Assembly: GCF_000478825.2 (NCBI RefSeq)
Contig: NZ_CP007542.1
Span: 3,100,001 to 3,164,000, forward strand
Length of the DNA: 64,000 nucleotides
From: Synechocystis sp. PCC 6714
Lineage (GTDB): Bacteria; Cyanobacteriota; Cyanobacteriia; Cyanobacteriales; Microcystaceae
Direction of reading: 5' to 3'
Made by a program: the position numbers and the translations under genes. Of this stretch, positions 1 through 8,244 are shown in pieces (position 1 is the stretch's first letter; the number at the start of each line of letters is the position of its first letter). The notes under the pieces were generated by a model. The model was not told where the DNA came from, did no database searches, and saw only the letters and a list, made by a program, of their open reading frames with translations.

Positions 1-446
1 CCGTGCCCTTCCTCCTCCCCATGACCATGCTCCTCCATCTCCAAGGGATTAATGCCTTCAGCGGAATCAATCAAAACCAGATTGGCATTGGCAGCCTTGA
101 CCTTCTCTAGCCAGGGTTGCTCAAACCCAAGACCGATTAAAACATAGGCTTCAGCTTCACTCAGGGCTGCCAATTGTTGCGGTTTCGGCTCGTAGGTGTG
201 AGGATCATTATTACCAGGCACCAGGACGTTGACTCGAACCAAGTCACCACCAATTTTTTCCAAAAAGTATTGTTGGGGAGGGATACTTACCGTAATATCC
301 ATGGCTTCCACCGATGGGGCATCCCCAGATTGGCCATTTTGCCCAATTTGTTCAACGGCAGACTGACAGCCTAGGGTTCCTAAACCCACAATTACGGCAA
401 GACCAAAGGATTGGACAAAGCGGGGGACAGTGGGCAAAATGAACAT
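1..446 (-). CDS. znuA: Zinc ABC transporter binding protein ZnuA (partial, N-terminal 148 residues)
   Basis: High-affinity zinc-binding lipoprotein that delivers Zn(II) to the ZnuBC permease. Translation of the minus strand from ATG at 446 gives a lipoprotein signal with lipobox LGTLGC (Cys27), then the ZnuA-type start of the first lobe (DITVSIPPQQYF) and the ligand region with PHTYEPKP, the typical histidine of the metal site. At the window edge it enters an acidic, His-rich loop (HGHGEEEGHG), a hallmark of zinc-specific cluster A-I binding proteins. The 3' part lies outside the window. It is divergent from zur and shares a 105-bp intergenic region with it, as expected for Zur-controlled zinc uptake. 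Confidence 0.9.
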   Translation of the reverse strand, partial: MFILPTVPRFVQSFGLAVIVGLGTLGCQSAVEQIGQNGQSGDAPSVEAMDITVSIPPQQYFLEKIGGDLVRVNVLVPGNNDPHTYEPKPQQLAALSEAEAYVLIGLGFEQPWLEKVKAANANLVLIDSAEGINPLEMEEHGHGEEEGH

Positions 447-513
447 TACCAATGTGCAATACAGTGAAGATCGAGCCGACGGGAAATTCATCCCCGCGGA
501 GCTCAATAACAAA

Positions 514-530
514 CGATAATCGTTATCATT
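514..530. promoter_or_regulatory. Zur-type operator between znuA and zur
   Basis: The znuA-zur intergenic region carries an AT-rich imperfect palindrome centred on ATAATCGTTATCAT, which resembles Fur-family boxes with two TGATAAT-like half sites around a central base. It lies 68 bp upstream of the znuA start and 22 bp upstream of the zur start, so it could repress both genes when zinc is sufficient. The site is read directly from the sequence; assignment to Zur rests on position and on what is known of cyanobacterial Zur. Confidence 0.7.
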
Positions 531-551
531 GCATAATTCCTCGCCATTGTC

Positions 552-968
552 ATGAGTCTTTCCCCCCCCTCCCTTGCCATTCGTCTAGAAGCCCTGACGG
601 TTAACCAACGATTAGTACTCCAAGCTTTACAGAGGGAGACGGAACCGCTTTCAGCTCAGGACCTGTTCACCAAACTGAGGGAGACCAAGAAAATTGGTTT
701 AGCCACCGTGTACCGGGCTTTGGAAGCCCTCAAATTGGCGGGGTTTATCCAACACCAAGCCACCATGACGGGGGAATTGCTTTACCAAACCTTAGAGCAG
801 GACCAACATTGTCTGACCTGTTTACAGTGTGGGGAATCGGTACCAATTCAGGGTTGCCCAGTCCAATCCCTGGAAGAAAATTTGCAGACTAATTATTCGT
901 TTCGGATTTACTACCACACCCTAGAATTCTTCGGACTTTGTCAACTCTGTGCCAAGGGCAATGATTAG
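552..968 (+). CDS. zur: Zinc uptake regulator Zur (Fur family)
   Basis: Fur-family repressor of 138 aa. The N-terminal winged helix has the family recognition helix around residues 48-60 (IGLATVYRALEAL). The C-terminal half holds two cysteine pairs, Cys90/Cys93 and Cys130/Cys133, that form the structural zinc site, and His/Glu residues for the sensory site. The divergent znuA gene and the intergenic palindrome identify it as the zinc-responsive member rather than Fur (iron) or PerR. The ATG at 552 matches the usual Fur N-terminus. Confidence 0.9.
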   Translation: MSLSPPSLAIRLEALTVNQRLVLQALQRETEPLSAQDLFTKLRETKKIGLATVYRALEALKLAGFIQHQATMTGELLYQTLEQDQHCLTCLQCGESVPIQGCPVQSLEENLQTNYSFRIYYHTLEFFGLCQLCAKGND

Positions 969-1141
969 GATTGGGCGATTAGTACAATTATTTTTATTCC
1001 CACCCCGTGGTCTTTTTGGGCAAGGGTGGTCTTGAAATAAAACCATTTGCCGGGAGAGGATTGATCTGTCTTGTGGGCCGATAGAATATCTTCTTGAGTT
1101 CTAGATGCAAAGCCACCGGGATTTAAGGCCCAGTTTTTTTG

Positions 1142-1819
1142 ATGAATTTTTTGCTTACCAATGATGACGGCATTGACGCCCCTGGTATTGAGGCTCTCTA
1201 TAGGGCCCTCGGTCAAAGGGGAATGTGGGTGGCCCCCAAAGATCAGCATTCTGGCTGCGGCCATAAAGTAACCACTGACCAGGCGATCGCTGTGGAGCAG
1301 AGGGGAAAAGATCGCTATGCCGTGGATGGCACTCCGGCGGACTGTACCCGTTTGGGGGTTGCCCATTTTTACCCGGAAGTTGATTGGGTAATAGCAGGTA
1401 TTAATGCGGGGGGCAATATGGGTATTGATTCTTACCTATCTGGCACGGTGGCCGCGGTGCGGGAGGCGGCTATCCTTGGCCATAAGGCGATCGCCATTTC
1501 CCACTGGATTAATAAACCCCGTACCATTGATTGGGACTGGGCTTCCCGCTGGTCGGCGGTGGTATTGAAAACCCTTTGGCAACAGGAATTACCCCCCCAA
1601 CATTTTTGGAATGTGAACTTGCCCCATTGGCAGGCCGGCGATCCGGAGCCGGAGATTATTTTTTGTGAACCTAGTCGGGATCCTCTACCCGTGGCATTTA
1701 CCAAAGAAGGGTCAAATTTCTTTTATCGGGGAGAATATAGCCAACGACCCCGAAAACCGGGAACGGATATTGACGTTTGTTTTTCTGGCAACATTGCCAT
1801 CACTCAATTGGGAGTTTAA
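1142..1819 (+). CDS. surE: 5'/3'-nucleotidase SurE
   Basis: Metal-dependent nucleoside monophosphate phosphatase of the SurE family, cytosolic, about 226 aa. The N-terminus MNFLLTNDDGIDAPGI contains the catalytic NDDG motif with the metal-binding aspartates; the GTPADC motif and the AGINAGGNMG loop complete the active site. A TTG three bases upstream is possible, but the ATG at 1142 gives the standard N-terminus. The family has roles in nucleotide salvage and stress survival. It is preceded by about 170 bp without a gene, and an Uma2-family relic begins directly after its stop codon. Confidence 0.93.
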   Translation: MNFLLTNDDGIDAPGIEALYRALGQRGMWVAPKDQHSGCGHKVTTDQAIAVEQRGKDRYAVDGTPADCTRLGVAHFYPEVDWVIAGINAGGNMGIDSYLSGTVAAVREAAILGHKAIAISHWINKPRTIDWDWASRWSAVVLKTLWQQELPPQHFWNVNLPHWQAGDPEPEIIFCEPSRDPLPVAFTKEGSNFFYRGEYSQRPRKPGTDIDVCFSGNIAITQLGV

Positions 1820-2109
1820 GCCAGGGAGTTCAACGTTTTTTCTATTTAACTGGACTTCAGCGGGGAGAGAACGGGTTAGAGGTGATCGGGACCATAGAGG
1901 ATTGGACGAGCCCCCTCCTGGGCATTCGCTTTCTTCTAACCACTGATACCTTGGAAGTTTATTATCCTGATGGGCAGAAGTTTCTTACCACAGTGGAGCT
2001 TAATCAAGCAATGGCAAAGGAAAAGCGACGGGCCAACGAAGAACAACAACGGGCTGATCGACTAACGGCCAAACTAAAGAAATTGGGAGTTAATCCTGAA
2101 GCAATTTAA
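1820..2109 (+). pseudogene. Relic of a Uma2-family (DUF820) protein, C-terminal part
   Basis: The frame read from just after the surE stop gives about 95 residues that look like the C-terminal end of cyanobacterial Uma2-family putative endonucleases: a WTSPLLGIRF segment, a VYYPDGQKFLT segment, then the Glu/Lys/Arg-rich coiled coil with tail LGVNPEAI. The N-terminal PD-(D/E)XK nuclease core is absent; upstream the frame overlaps surE and reads as out-of-frame noise. It has no start codon of its own near the recognisable part. I read it as a truncated remnant. Family assignment is from remembered tail motifs. Confidence 0.65.
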
Positions 2110-2191
2110 CTTTTTGGCTCTAACTGTTAGCTGCTGACAGTTGCCATGGGCCCAAACAGGTTTCCAAAAAATTATTTAACCCATAGCAAAC

Positions 2192-3223
2192 TTGAACTGC
2201 CCTATTCCCCTTGACCGTTATCCCCAGGTGTTGTTGGCCCACGGTGGCGGCGGTAAGTTGAGTCAACAATTACTAACCCAGATTTTTCTCCCTGCCTTTG
2301 GTTGTCCCCTAGACCAAGGCCATGATGCGGCGGTTTTTGCTGTCAACCATAGTTCCTTAGCTTTTACCACCGATTCCTATGTGATCAATCCCCTCTTTTT
2401 TCCAGGCGGGAACATTGGTTCTTTGGCGGTCCACGGCACGGTAAATGATCTGGCCATGGCCGGGGCAACTCCCCGTTACATTAGCGTTGGTTTTATCCTC
2501 GAAGAAGGATTGCCCATGGAAACCCTCTGGCGGGTAGCTCAATCCCTAGGGCAAGCAGCCAAGCATTGCGACATAAAAGTCATTACCGGCGATACCAAAG
2601 TTGTAGACCGGGGCAAGGGGGACGGCATTTTCATCAACACCAGTGGCATTGGTTCCCTTGACCATCAACAAATTATTCATCCTAATCAGGTACAGGTGGG
2701 CGATCGCCTGATTTTGAGCGGCGATTTGGGGCGCCATGGCATGGCCATTATGGCGGTGCGCCAAGGATTAGAATTTGAAACCACCATTGAAAGTGATTCA
2801 GCCCCGGTTCACAGAGAAGTGCAGGCATTATTGTCAGCGGAAATACCCATTCACTGTCTGCGGGATTTAACCAGAGGAGGTTTGGCCAGTGCGGTAAATG
2901 AAATTGCCCAAACTGCTGGAGTAACCATGGCTTTGCGGGAAACGTTAATTCCAGTGGAAGCCGAGGTGCAGGCCGCCTGTGAACTGTTGGGTTTTGACCC
3001 CCTCTATGTGGCCAATGAAGGAAGGTTTTTAGCTATTGTGCCCCCGACGGCAGAGCAGAAAACCATAGAAATTTTGCAAACTTTCCATCCCCAAGCCACG
3101 GCGATCGGTACAGTGACAGGCAAAAGTGAACAAACTCTGGGGTTAGTCAGCCTGGAAAGTTCCATTGGGGCCCCCCGCCTACTGGATATGATCAGTGGGG
3201 AACAGTTACCCCGCATTTGTTAG
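2192..3223 (+). CDS. hypE: [NiFe]-hydrogenase maturation protein HypE
   Basis: HypE dehydrates the thiocarboxamide on its C-terminal cysteine to make the cyanide ligands of the [NiFe] active site. The 343-residue protein ends in PRIC, the required C-terminal Cys. The AIRS/PurM-like ATP-binding fold is visible in the glycine-rich start (AHGGGGKLSQQLL), the TTDSYVINPLFFPGGNIG block and the GDTKVV segment. The start is TTG at 2192; no better start is visible. No other hyp or hox gene is adjacent, so it is scattered from the rest of the pathway, as is common in Synechocystis. Confidence 0.92.
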   Translation: MNCPIPLDRYPQVLLAHGGGGKLSQQLLTQIFLPAFGCPLDQGHDAAVFAVNHSSLAFTTDSYVINPLFFPGGNIGSLAVHGTVNDLAMAGATPRYISVGFILEEGLPMETLWRVAQSLGQAAKHCDIKVITGDTKVVDRGKGDGIFINTSGIGSLDHQQIIHPNQVQVGDRLILSGDLGRHGMAIMAVRQGLEFETTIESDSAPVHREVQALLSAEIPIHCLRDLTRGGLASAVNEIAQTAGVTMALRETLIPVEAEVQAACELLGFDPLYVANEGRFLAIVPPTAEQKTIEILQTFHPQATAIGTVTGKSEQTLGLVSLESSIGAPRLLDMISGEQLPRIC

Positions 3224-3232
3224 CAGGGGCAT

Positions 3233-3264
3233 AACCACTGAATAATCCTCCCGATAGAGTGGTT
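3233..3264. terminator. Possible hairpin between convergent hypE and crp-type gene
   Basis: Perfect 7-bp inverted repeat AACCACT / AGTGGTT with an 18-base loop, in the 47-bp gap between two convergent genes. There is no clear T-run on either side, so a termination role is weakly supported. Confidence 0.3.
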
Positions 3265-3270
3265 CTAGAA

Positions 3271-4059
3271 CTATTTCAGTGGCCACCAGCTAACCTTTTC
3301 CCGGGTGGAACTGTAAACCTCTTTGAGTCCTTCCGGAGCCAGAATTTGAATTAAGTCTTCTTTTTCCCCTTTGGGAATGGCAATCAGATGGTGTTTTTGC
3401 ATTCCCTTTAATACTTGCTCCACCGTCCTTTGATTCAGTTGGCAAGCCCTGGCAATCACATCAATGGGCAAATCAAAAATATAATTCCCCTGGCGATCGG
3501 GTTGGTTACCCAACTCCCTTTCTTGGTAGATCAACGCCCGCAGCAAACTCGCAACAGCTTGGGGAGGGTAGGTACTGCAATTGAGCAGATGGTATTCAAA
3601 TTTTTGTTGTAATTCAAACAGAAAGCGATACCGTTCCCGAAAAACTTCACTATTTTCATAAATTTGCTGAACGGTGGCCAGGGGAACTTTGATCACATGG
3701 CTAGTTTTGTAGGATTCCACCAGACAGGGAAAAGATTTGGTGGCTAAACCATAGCTAAAGGGTAGGTTGCGTAGGCCAAAACAACTGCCAGCGTAGTGGA
3801 TAGCAATAATCCGATCCAGGGGAGTACTACGGGTGATGACAATGCCCTCGTCCAACATGACATAGAGACTGTCTAAATCCTGGTCTGGCAAAAAGGCCGT
3901 ATACAGGGGGCGATTGGAAAACAGCTTTTCTACTTTGACCTGGTCTTTGGCAAGTAATTCCCCTATCCACGGGGTATCTAGACCCCGAAACAGATAATTC
4001 GTTTCAATCAGCTTGGTGATGGGCTCGGGGGACGGGGACATGGATTGTCTTTTTGCCAT
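3271..4059 (-). CDS. Crp/Fnr-family transcriptional regulator
   Basis: A 262-residue regulator with a cyclic-nucleotide-binding-like beta-roll (about residues 15-140), the long dimerisation helix (about 140-180) and a C-terminal winged helix (about 195-230, LPIDVIARACQLNQRTVEQVLKGM). The classical cAMP-pocket signature (G-E-x-x-R-S/T) is not evident, so the effector is probably not cAMP. It is divergent from cysK with a 200-bp shared region that contains a perfect TTACAA-n5-TTGTAA palindrome, suggesting it controls cysK and itself. It does not look like NtcA. Confidence 0.8.
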   Translation of the reverse strand: MAKRQSMSPSPEPITKLIETNYLFRGLDTPWIGELLAKDQVKVEKLFSNRPLYTAFLPDQDLDSLYVMLDEGIVITRSTPLDRIIAIHYAGSCFGLRNLPFSYGLATKSFPCLVESYKTSHVIKVPLATVQQIYENSEVFRERYRFLFELQQKFEYHLLNCSTYPPQAVASLLRALIYQERELGNQPDRQGNYIFDLPIDVIARACQLNQRTVEQVLKGMQKHHLIAIPKGEKEDLIQILAPEGLKEVYSSTREKVSWWPLK

Positions 4060-4132
4060 AACTCAAGGGAAATTTACATTGCTCTGATCATCGCACAAAG
4101 CCAACCTTCCATTGTTTCACGCCGGATTGCAA

Positions 4133-4149
4133 TTACAACACATTTGTAA
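4133..4149. promoter_or_regulatory. Palindromic operator candidate between crp-type gene and cysK
   Basis: Perfect inverted repeat TTACAA-CACAT-TTGTAA, 17 bp, in the divergent intergenic region. Size and symmetry fit a Crp/Fnr-type dimer site. It lies 74 bp upstream of the regulator start and 110 bp upstream of cysK. Confidence 0.5.
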
Positions 4150-4259
4150 GTGAGTTGCATTTTATGTTTAATTAATGTAAGATTTATTTTTATTCTAGAT
4201 GCTCTCGCTCAAGCTATCTACAAAACACAAACATCCCATCGTGTTCGGAGGCGCCGCTA

Positions 4260-5237
4260 ATGGGCAAATGGTTTGCGGATAATAGTTTTTCCATTGGTCG
4301 GACTCCCTTAGTCCGTTTAAATAATGTAGTTGGAAACACTAATGCCACTGTGCTGGCGAAAATCGAGGGTCGTAATCCGGCCTATTCAGTTAAGTGTCGA
4401 TTAGGCGCGGCTTTGGTTTGGGATGCGGAGCAAAGGGGTTTACTGGGCCCAGGCAAGGAATTGGTGGAACCGACCAGTGGCAATACAGGCATTGCACTGG
4501 CATTTGTGGCGGCGGCTAAGGGGATTGCCCTTACTTTGGCCATGCCGGAAACCATGAGTTTGGAGCGGCGCAAGTTGCTACAAGCCTATGGGGCAAATTT
4601 AGTTTTAACCCCGGGTACCCAGGGTATGGTCGGAGCCATTGCCAAAGCTGAGGCGATCGCCAATTCTGATCCTGAACGCTATGTTTTGCTACAACAATTC
4701 TGCAATCCAGCTAACCCCCGCATTCACCAAGAAACCACAGGACCGGAAATCTGGGACGATACCGATGGCGATGTGGATATTCTCGTCTCCGGTGTTGGCA
4801 CTGGGGGAACCATCACAGGAATTTCCCGTTACTTCAAAGAAATTAAGGGTAAATCCATCACCTCTGTGGCCGTTGAGCCAGAAGCAAGTCCTGTTATTTC
4901 TCAAGCAATGGCCGGCAAAGAAATTAAATCTGGCCCCCATAAAATCCAGGGTATTGGAGCTGGTTTCGTGCCCAAAAATTTAGATGTGTCCCTAGTAGAT
5001 GCGGTGGAAACTGTTTCCAATGAAGAGGCAATTATCTACGCCAAACGTTTAGCCAAAGAAGAAGGCATTTTGGCCGGTATTTCCTGTGGAGCGGCCACGG
5101 CCGTAGCAACTCGCCTGGCTAAACGTCCCGAAAATCAGGGCAAAACCATTGTAGTAATTCTGCCGGATTCTGGGGAGCGTTATCTTAGTTCAGTGCTTTT
5201 CCACGGAGTATTTGATGAGGAAGGGCTGGCGGCATAG
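4260..5237 (+). CDS. cysK: Cysteine synthase A (O-acetylserine sulfhydrylase)
   Basis: PLP enzyme that makes L-cysteine from O-acetylserine and sulfide in the cytosol. The 325 residues align through their length with E. coli-type Cys[11 protein letters not shown] near the start, the PLP lysine Lys45 in SVKCRLGA, the substrate loop TSGNTG, the phosphate loop GVGTGGT and the C-terminal block [11 protein letters not shown] strong Shine-Dalgarno GGAGG lies 8 bases before the ATG. The SVKCR form is the proteobacterial CysK type; many cyanobacterial enzymes have a SVKDR-like version, so horizontal transfer is possible. A cysteine desulfurase gene follows 118 bp downstream. Confidence 0.93.
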   Translation: MGKWFADNSFSIGRTPLVRLNNVVGNTNATVLAKIEGRNPAYSVKCRLGAALVWDAEQRGLLGPGKELVEPTSGNTGIALAFVAAAKGIALTLAMPETMSLERRKLLQAYGANLVLTPGTQGMVGAIAKAEAIANSDPERYVLLQQFCNPANPRIHQETTGPEIWDDTDGDVDILVSGVGTGGTITGISRYFKEIKGKSITSVAVEPEASPVISQAMAGKEIKSGPHKIQGIGAGFVPKNLDVSLVDAVETVSNEEAIIYAKRLAKEEGILAGISCGAATAVATRLAKRPENQGKTIVVILPDSGERYLSSVLFHGVFDEEGLAA

Positions 5238-5355
5238 ACATAAATAAATATAAATTAAATACTTTTGGCTGAAAATCAACTAATAAATATGTTGGAATAG
5301 GACGCCATTTGTGGTCAATTTTACAATTATCAACAATCTTAAGAAAAGTAAATCA

Positions 5356-6660
5356 ATGGAATATTTCAAGGCAAATACGCTGCGTATTTATCAAGATTCT
5401 GCTCCCATTTTTAATAAAAGTAATGGCAAGCTTTACGACTCCAATGCCGCTATTTTTGATGTTGAAAAAATTCGCCAAGATTTTCCCATTCTGAATGAAG
5501 TAATAAACGAAAAACCCCTAATTTGGTTTGATAATGCTTCCACCACCCAGAAACCCCAGACGGTCATTGATCGTCTGACCTATTTTTATCAACATGAAAA
5601 TTCTAATATCCATCGAGCCGCCCATACCCTAGCTGCCAGAGCCACCGATGCTTATGAAAATGCCAGAGAAACTGTGCGTCATTTTCTCAATGCTAAGTCG
5701 GTCAATGAAATTATTTTTGTCAAGGGCACAACGGAAGGTATAAACCTAGTAGCAAAAAGTTGGGGTAAACAAAATATCAAAGCTGGAGATGAAATTCTTC
5801 TAACCCATCTGGAACACCATGCCAACATTGTCCCCTGGCATCAATTGGCGATGGAAACAGGGGCAAAGTTGATAGTGGCGCCAGTGGATGATCAGGGACA
5901 AATTTTACTGGATGAATATAAAAAATTGCTTGGTTCCCGCACTAAATTAGTCGGGCTTTGCCACATATCGAATGTATTGGGAACCGTTACTCCAGCCCAA
6001 GAAATTGTCAATTTAGCCCATGAAATTGGAGCAAAAGTGTTGATAGATGCGGCCCAATCCATTGCCCATATTCCCATTGATATCCAAGAATTAAATCCCG
6101 ATTGGCTTGTATTTTCTGGTCACAAAATCTTTGGTCCTACGGGCATTGGTGTAGTCTATGGACGACAGGATTTACTAGATGCCACGGACCCTTGGCAGAG
6201 CGGGGGAAATATGATCAGTGAAGTAAGCTTTGAGCATATTAGCTATCGTCCTATTCCCAAACGATTCGAAGCCGGCACCGCCAATATTGCTGATGTAGTG
6301 GCCCTAGGTAAGGCTTTAGATTACGTGCAAAATATCGGTCTAACGGCGATCGCCAATTATGAAAACGAATTATTGGAGTATGCCACGTTAGGACTGAAGA
6401 CAATTCCAGGATTGCATATAGTTGGTAATGCGATGGAGAAAGCTTCAGTAATTTCTTTCCTGTTAGATGGTTTTGCTCCCTCAGAAGTGGGACAAGCCTT
6501 AAATAAGCAGGGCATTGCTGTGCGCTCAGGTCATCATTGTGCCCAGCCAATTTTAAAAAGATTGGGATTAACTTCAACGGTGCGACTCTCCCTTGCTTTT
6601 TATAATACAAAATCTGAAATCAATCATTGTATTAAGGCTCTGGAAAAAATTGACTGCTGA
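5356..6660 (+). CDS. SufS/CsdA-type cysteine desulfurase
   Basis: Class V aminotransferase-fold PLP enzyme that removes sulfur from cysteine as a protein-bound persulfide. Visible landmarks: IWFDNASTTQKP near the N-terminus, LEHHANIVPW, the PLP lysine in SGHKIFGPTG, RFEAGTANI, and the catalytic cysteine in RSGHHCAQP. About 434 residues from ATG 5356, or 449 from GTG at 5311; the core begins at about residue 40, so the protein has an N-terminal extension compared with 406-residue SufS. No SufBCDE genes are nearby; its neighbours cysK and a rhodanese suggest sulfur mobilisation or cysteine turnover rather than housekeeping Fe-S assembly. Confidence 0.88.
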   Translation: MEYFKANTLRIYQDSAPIFNKSNGKLYDSNAAIFDVEKIRQDFPILNEVINEKPLIWFDNASTTQKPQTVIDRLTYFYQHENSNIHRAAHTLAARATDAYENARETVRHFLNAKSVNEIIFVKGTTEGINLVAKSWGKQNIKAGDEILLTHLEHHANIVPWHQLAMETGAKLIVAPVDDQGQILLDEYKKLLGSRTKLVGLCHISNVLGTVTPAQEIVNLAHEIGAKVLIDAAQSIAHIPIDIQELNPDWLVFSGHKIFGPTGIGVVYGRQDLLDATDPWQSGGNMISEVSFEHISYRPIPKRFEAGTANIADVVALGKALDYVQNIGLTAIANYENELLEYATLGLKTIPGLHIVGNAMEKASVISFLLDGFAPSEVGQALNKQGIAVRSGHHCAQPILKRLGLTSTVRLSLAFYNTKSEINHCIKALEKIDC

Positions 6661-6711
6661 ATTAATGTTAAATAACACTCGATCACCAATTAGCTAAATC
6701 CAGATTTGAAA

Positions 6712-7344
6712 ATGCAAACCTCAAGCTATAGAGCAAATTATCGAAACCTATCTTCTAGCCAGAGCAATGAGAAAATGCTTTTAGCCCAAGAATATCGTAA
6801 GTGGCATTTTTTTGATAGTCGCTCCAATTTACCGCATAGAATTAATAGTGTATGGAAAATTGATAGCGGACTAGTCAAAGGTTACACTCTTTTAGAAGAT
6901 GGTAGCATTGTTACTCTAGGAGTTTGGAGTAGTGGTGAAATTGTCAGTCGTATTTTCACTAATATTAAGCCTTATGAATTAGAGTGTTTGACAGAAGTTA
7001 AAGCCTCCTTAGTTCCCTGGAAAAAATCGGAAGAGAATATAGACTTACTGCTGACCTATATTCAGTCTGTCCATGAATTAGGAATTATCCGTGATTACAA
7101 AACAACGGATATGATGATAATCAAATTGTTTGATTGGCTGGGCAAAAAAATTGGCAAAAAAGTCCCCAATGGTAAGTTAATTGATGTTCGTCTTACCCAC
7201 CAAGATATTGCTGATATTTTAGGAATAACCAGGGTAACAGTGACTAGAAATTTAAATCAATTGGAAAGACAAGGTCGAATCAAACAAAACTCCTTACATC
7301 GTTTCATTTTAAACGAGGAAGAAATTTGGCACTATGAAATTTGA
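6712..7344 (+). CDS. Short Crp/Fnr-type transcriptional regulator
   Basis: A 210-residue protein with a clear Fnr/NtcA-like winged helix at about residues 160-195 (RLTHQDIADILGITRVTVTRNLNQL) and a reduced N-terminal sensor domain where only part of the usual beta-roll is recognisable (GLVKGYTLLEDGSIVTLGVW). The PLP-enzyme gene lies 51 bp upstream on the same strand, so the two may be co-transcribed. The ATG at 6712 is preferred to the TTG two codons earlier. The effector is unknown; the lack of CxxC-type cysteines argues against an Fe-S sensor. Confidence 0.8.
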   Translation: MQTSSYRANYRNLSSSQSNEKMLLAQEYRKWHFFDSRSNLPHRINSVWKIDSGLVKGYTLLEDGSIVTLGVWSSGEIVSRIFTNIKPYELECLTEVKASLVPWKKSEENIDLLLTYIQSVHELGIIRDYKTTDMMIIKLFDWLGKKIGKKVPNGKLIDVRLTHQDIADILGITRVTVTRNLNQLERQGRIKQNSLHRFILNEEEIWHYEI

Positions 7345-7444
7345 TTGATTGATTTAATGTACTCTTTATACAGTTTTGTTAGATTTTTAGTGCTGAATGG
7401 GATAATTAACTAAGTTGTATTCTCCTAGCTAAATCATTAGGTTT

Positions 7445-7693
7445 ATGAAAACTATGACCTGGCATTTATCTAATTTTATTCCTACTAGTCCTCCACTTTA
7501 TCCTTTGGGATTACGGGGCTTAATTTGGAAAACTTATGCTTATTTTATTGCTCTAAGCTTGTTAGCTTTGATTACTAGTGGTATTGGTTTTTTATATTTA
7601 TTTGAGTTTATTTATCGGTTAGAGTTAAATCAGTTACTCAGAAAAGCTAAAATCAAGCAAATGCCATCATCCTTAACTAATTTAGGAACCTAG
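7445..7693 (+). CDS. Small single-pass membrane protein, unknown function
   Basis: An 82-residue ORF with a proline-rich start, one long hydrophobic helix (about residues 31-57, YAYFIALSLLALITSGIGFL) and a basic C-terminal tail (RKAKIKQ). It is transcribed in line with the preceding regulator and precedes the TauE/SafE relic. I do not recognise a family. Base composition matches the surrounding AT-rich island. Confidence 0.5.
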   Translation: MKTMTWHLSNFIPTSPPLYPLGLRGLIWKTYAYFIALSLLALITSGIGFLYLFEFIYRLELNQLLRKAKIKQMPSSLTNLGT

Positions 7694-7889
7694 ATAAACC
7701 AGGTCTTGAATTCTTAAGATTGATTTTCTCAATGCTTTCTACACCTCTTCACCGATGGTCAAGAATAAAGATTTAATTATCTCAAGTTGTCTCCCAATTT
7801 CCATAGAGCAGGATTTAGCCTATCTGGAAGGATTATTGCTGTTGCTTTTTAGTTTCTCGTTGTCCCCCTTGTGCTGATGGAATGGTTTG

Positions 7890-8140
7890 ATGATTAATTT
7901 ACCCTTACCCCTAGTCTATGGCTTTGGCTATGTTTGTAACTTATTTGTCAATGGCTCACTCTTGCCAGGGGCGATCGCCGGTTACTGGTTATCAAACTTG
8001 GGAAGAATTTTGCTAATGCACGTCGGAGGAGATCAAATTTTTCAATAAAAACTGAGCCAAAGAGTTTTAGAAAGATTCTTTTCTCTGGCATTGTTTCTTC
8101 TAGTCTGTTCACCACACTCCTACTTTTACTAATTCATTTT
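7890..8140 (+). pseudogene. Decayed TauE/SafE-family sulfite exporter, C-terminal remnant
   Basis: In a 550-bp gap without an intact gene, one frame gives LPGAIAGYWLSN, a stop codon TAA at about 8046, then KLSQRVLERFFSLALFLLV. This order is characteristic of the last two membrane segments of TauE/SafE (DUF81) permeases. The rest of the gene upstream (7700-7890) shows only hydrophobic shreds (EGLLLLLFSFSL) broken by stops. Assignment is from remembered family motifs; the frame break is seen directly. Its position between cysteine desulfurase/Crp genes and an exported rhodanese fits a lost sulfite or thiosulfate efflux function. Confidence 0.6.
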
Positions 8141-8244
8141 CAAATTATAAACTTAACTGGGTTTCTCATCCTCTAGCCCTTGTTAGTTACCCATTGGTTT
8201 AAATTTTTGTTGTTTCACCCCAGTTTATTTCGGAGAATTTTCCT

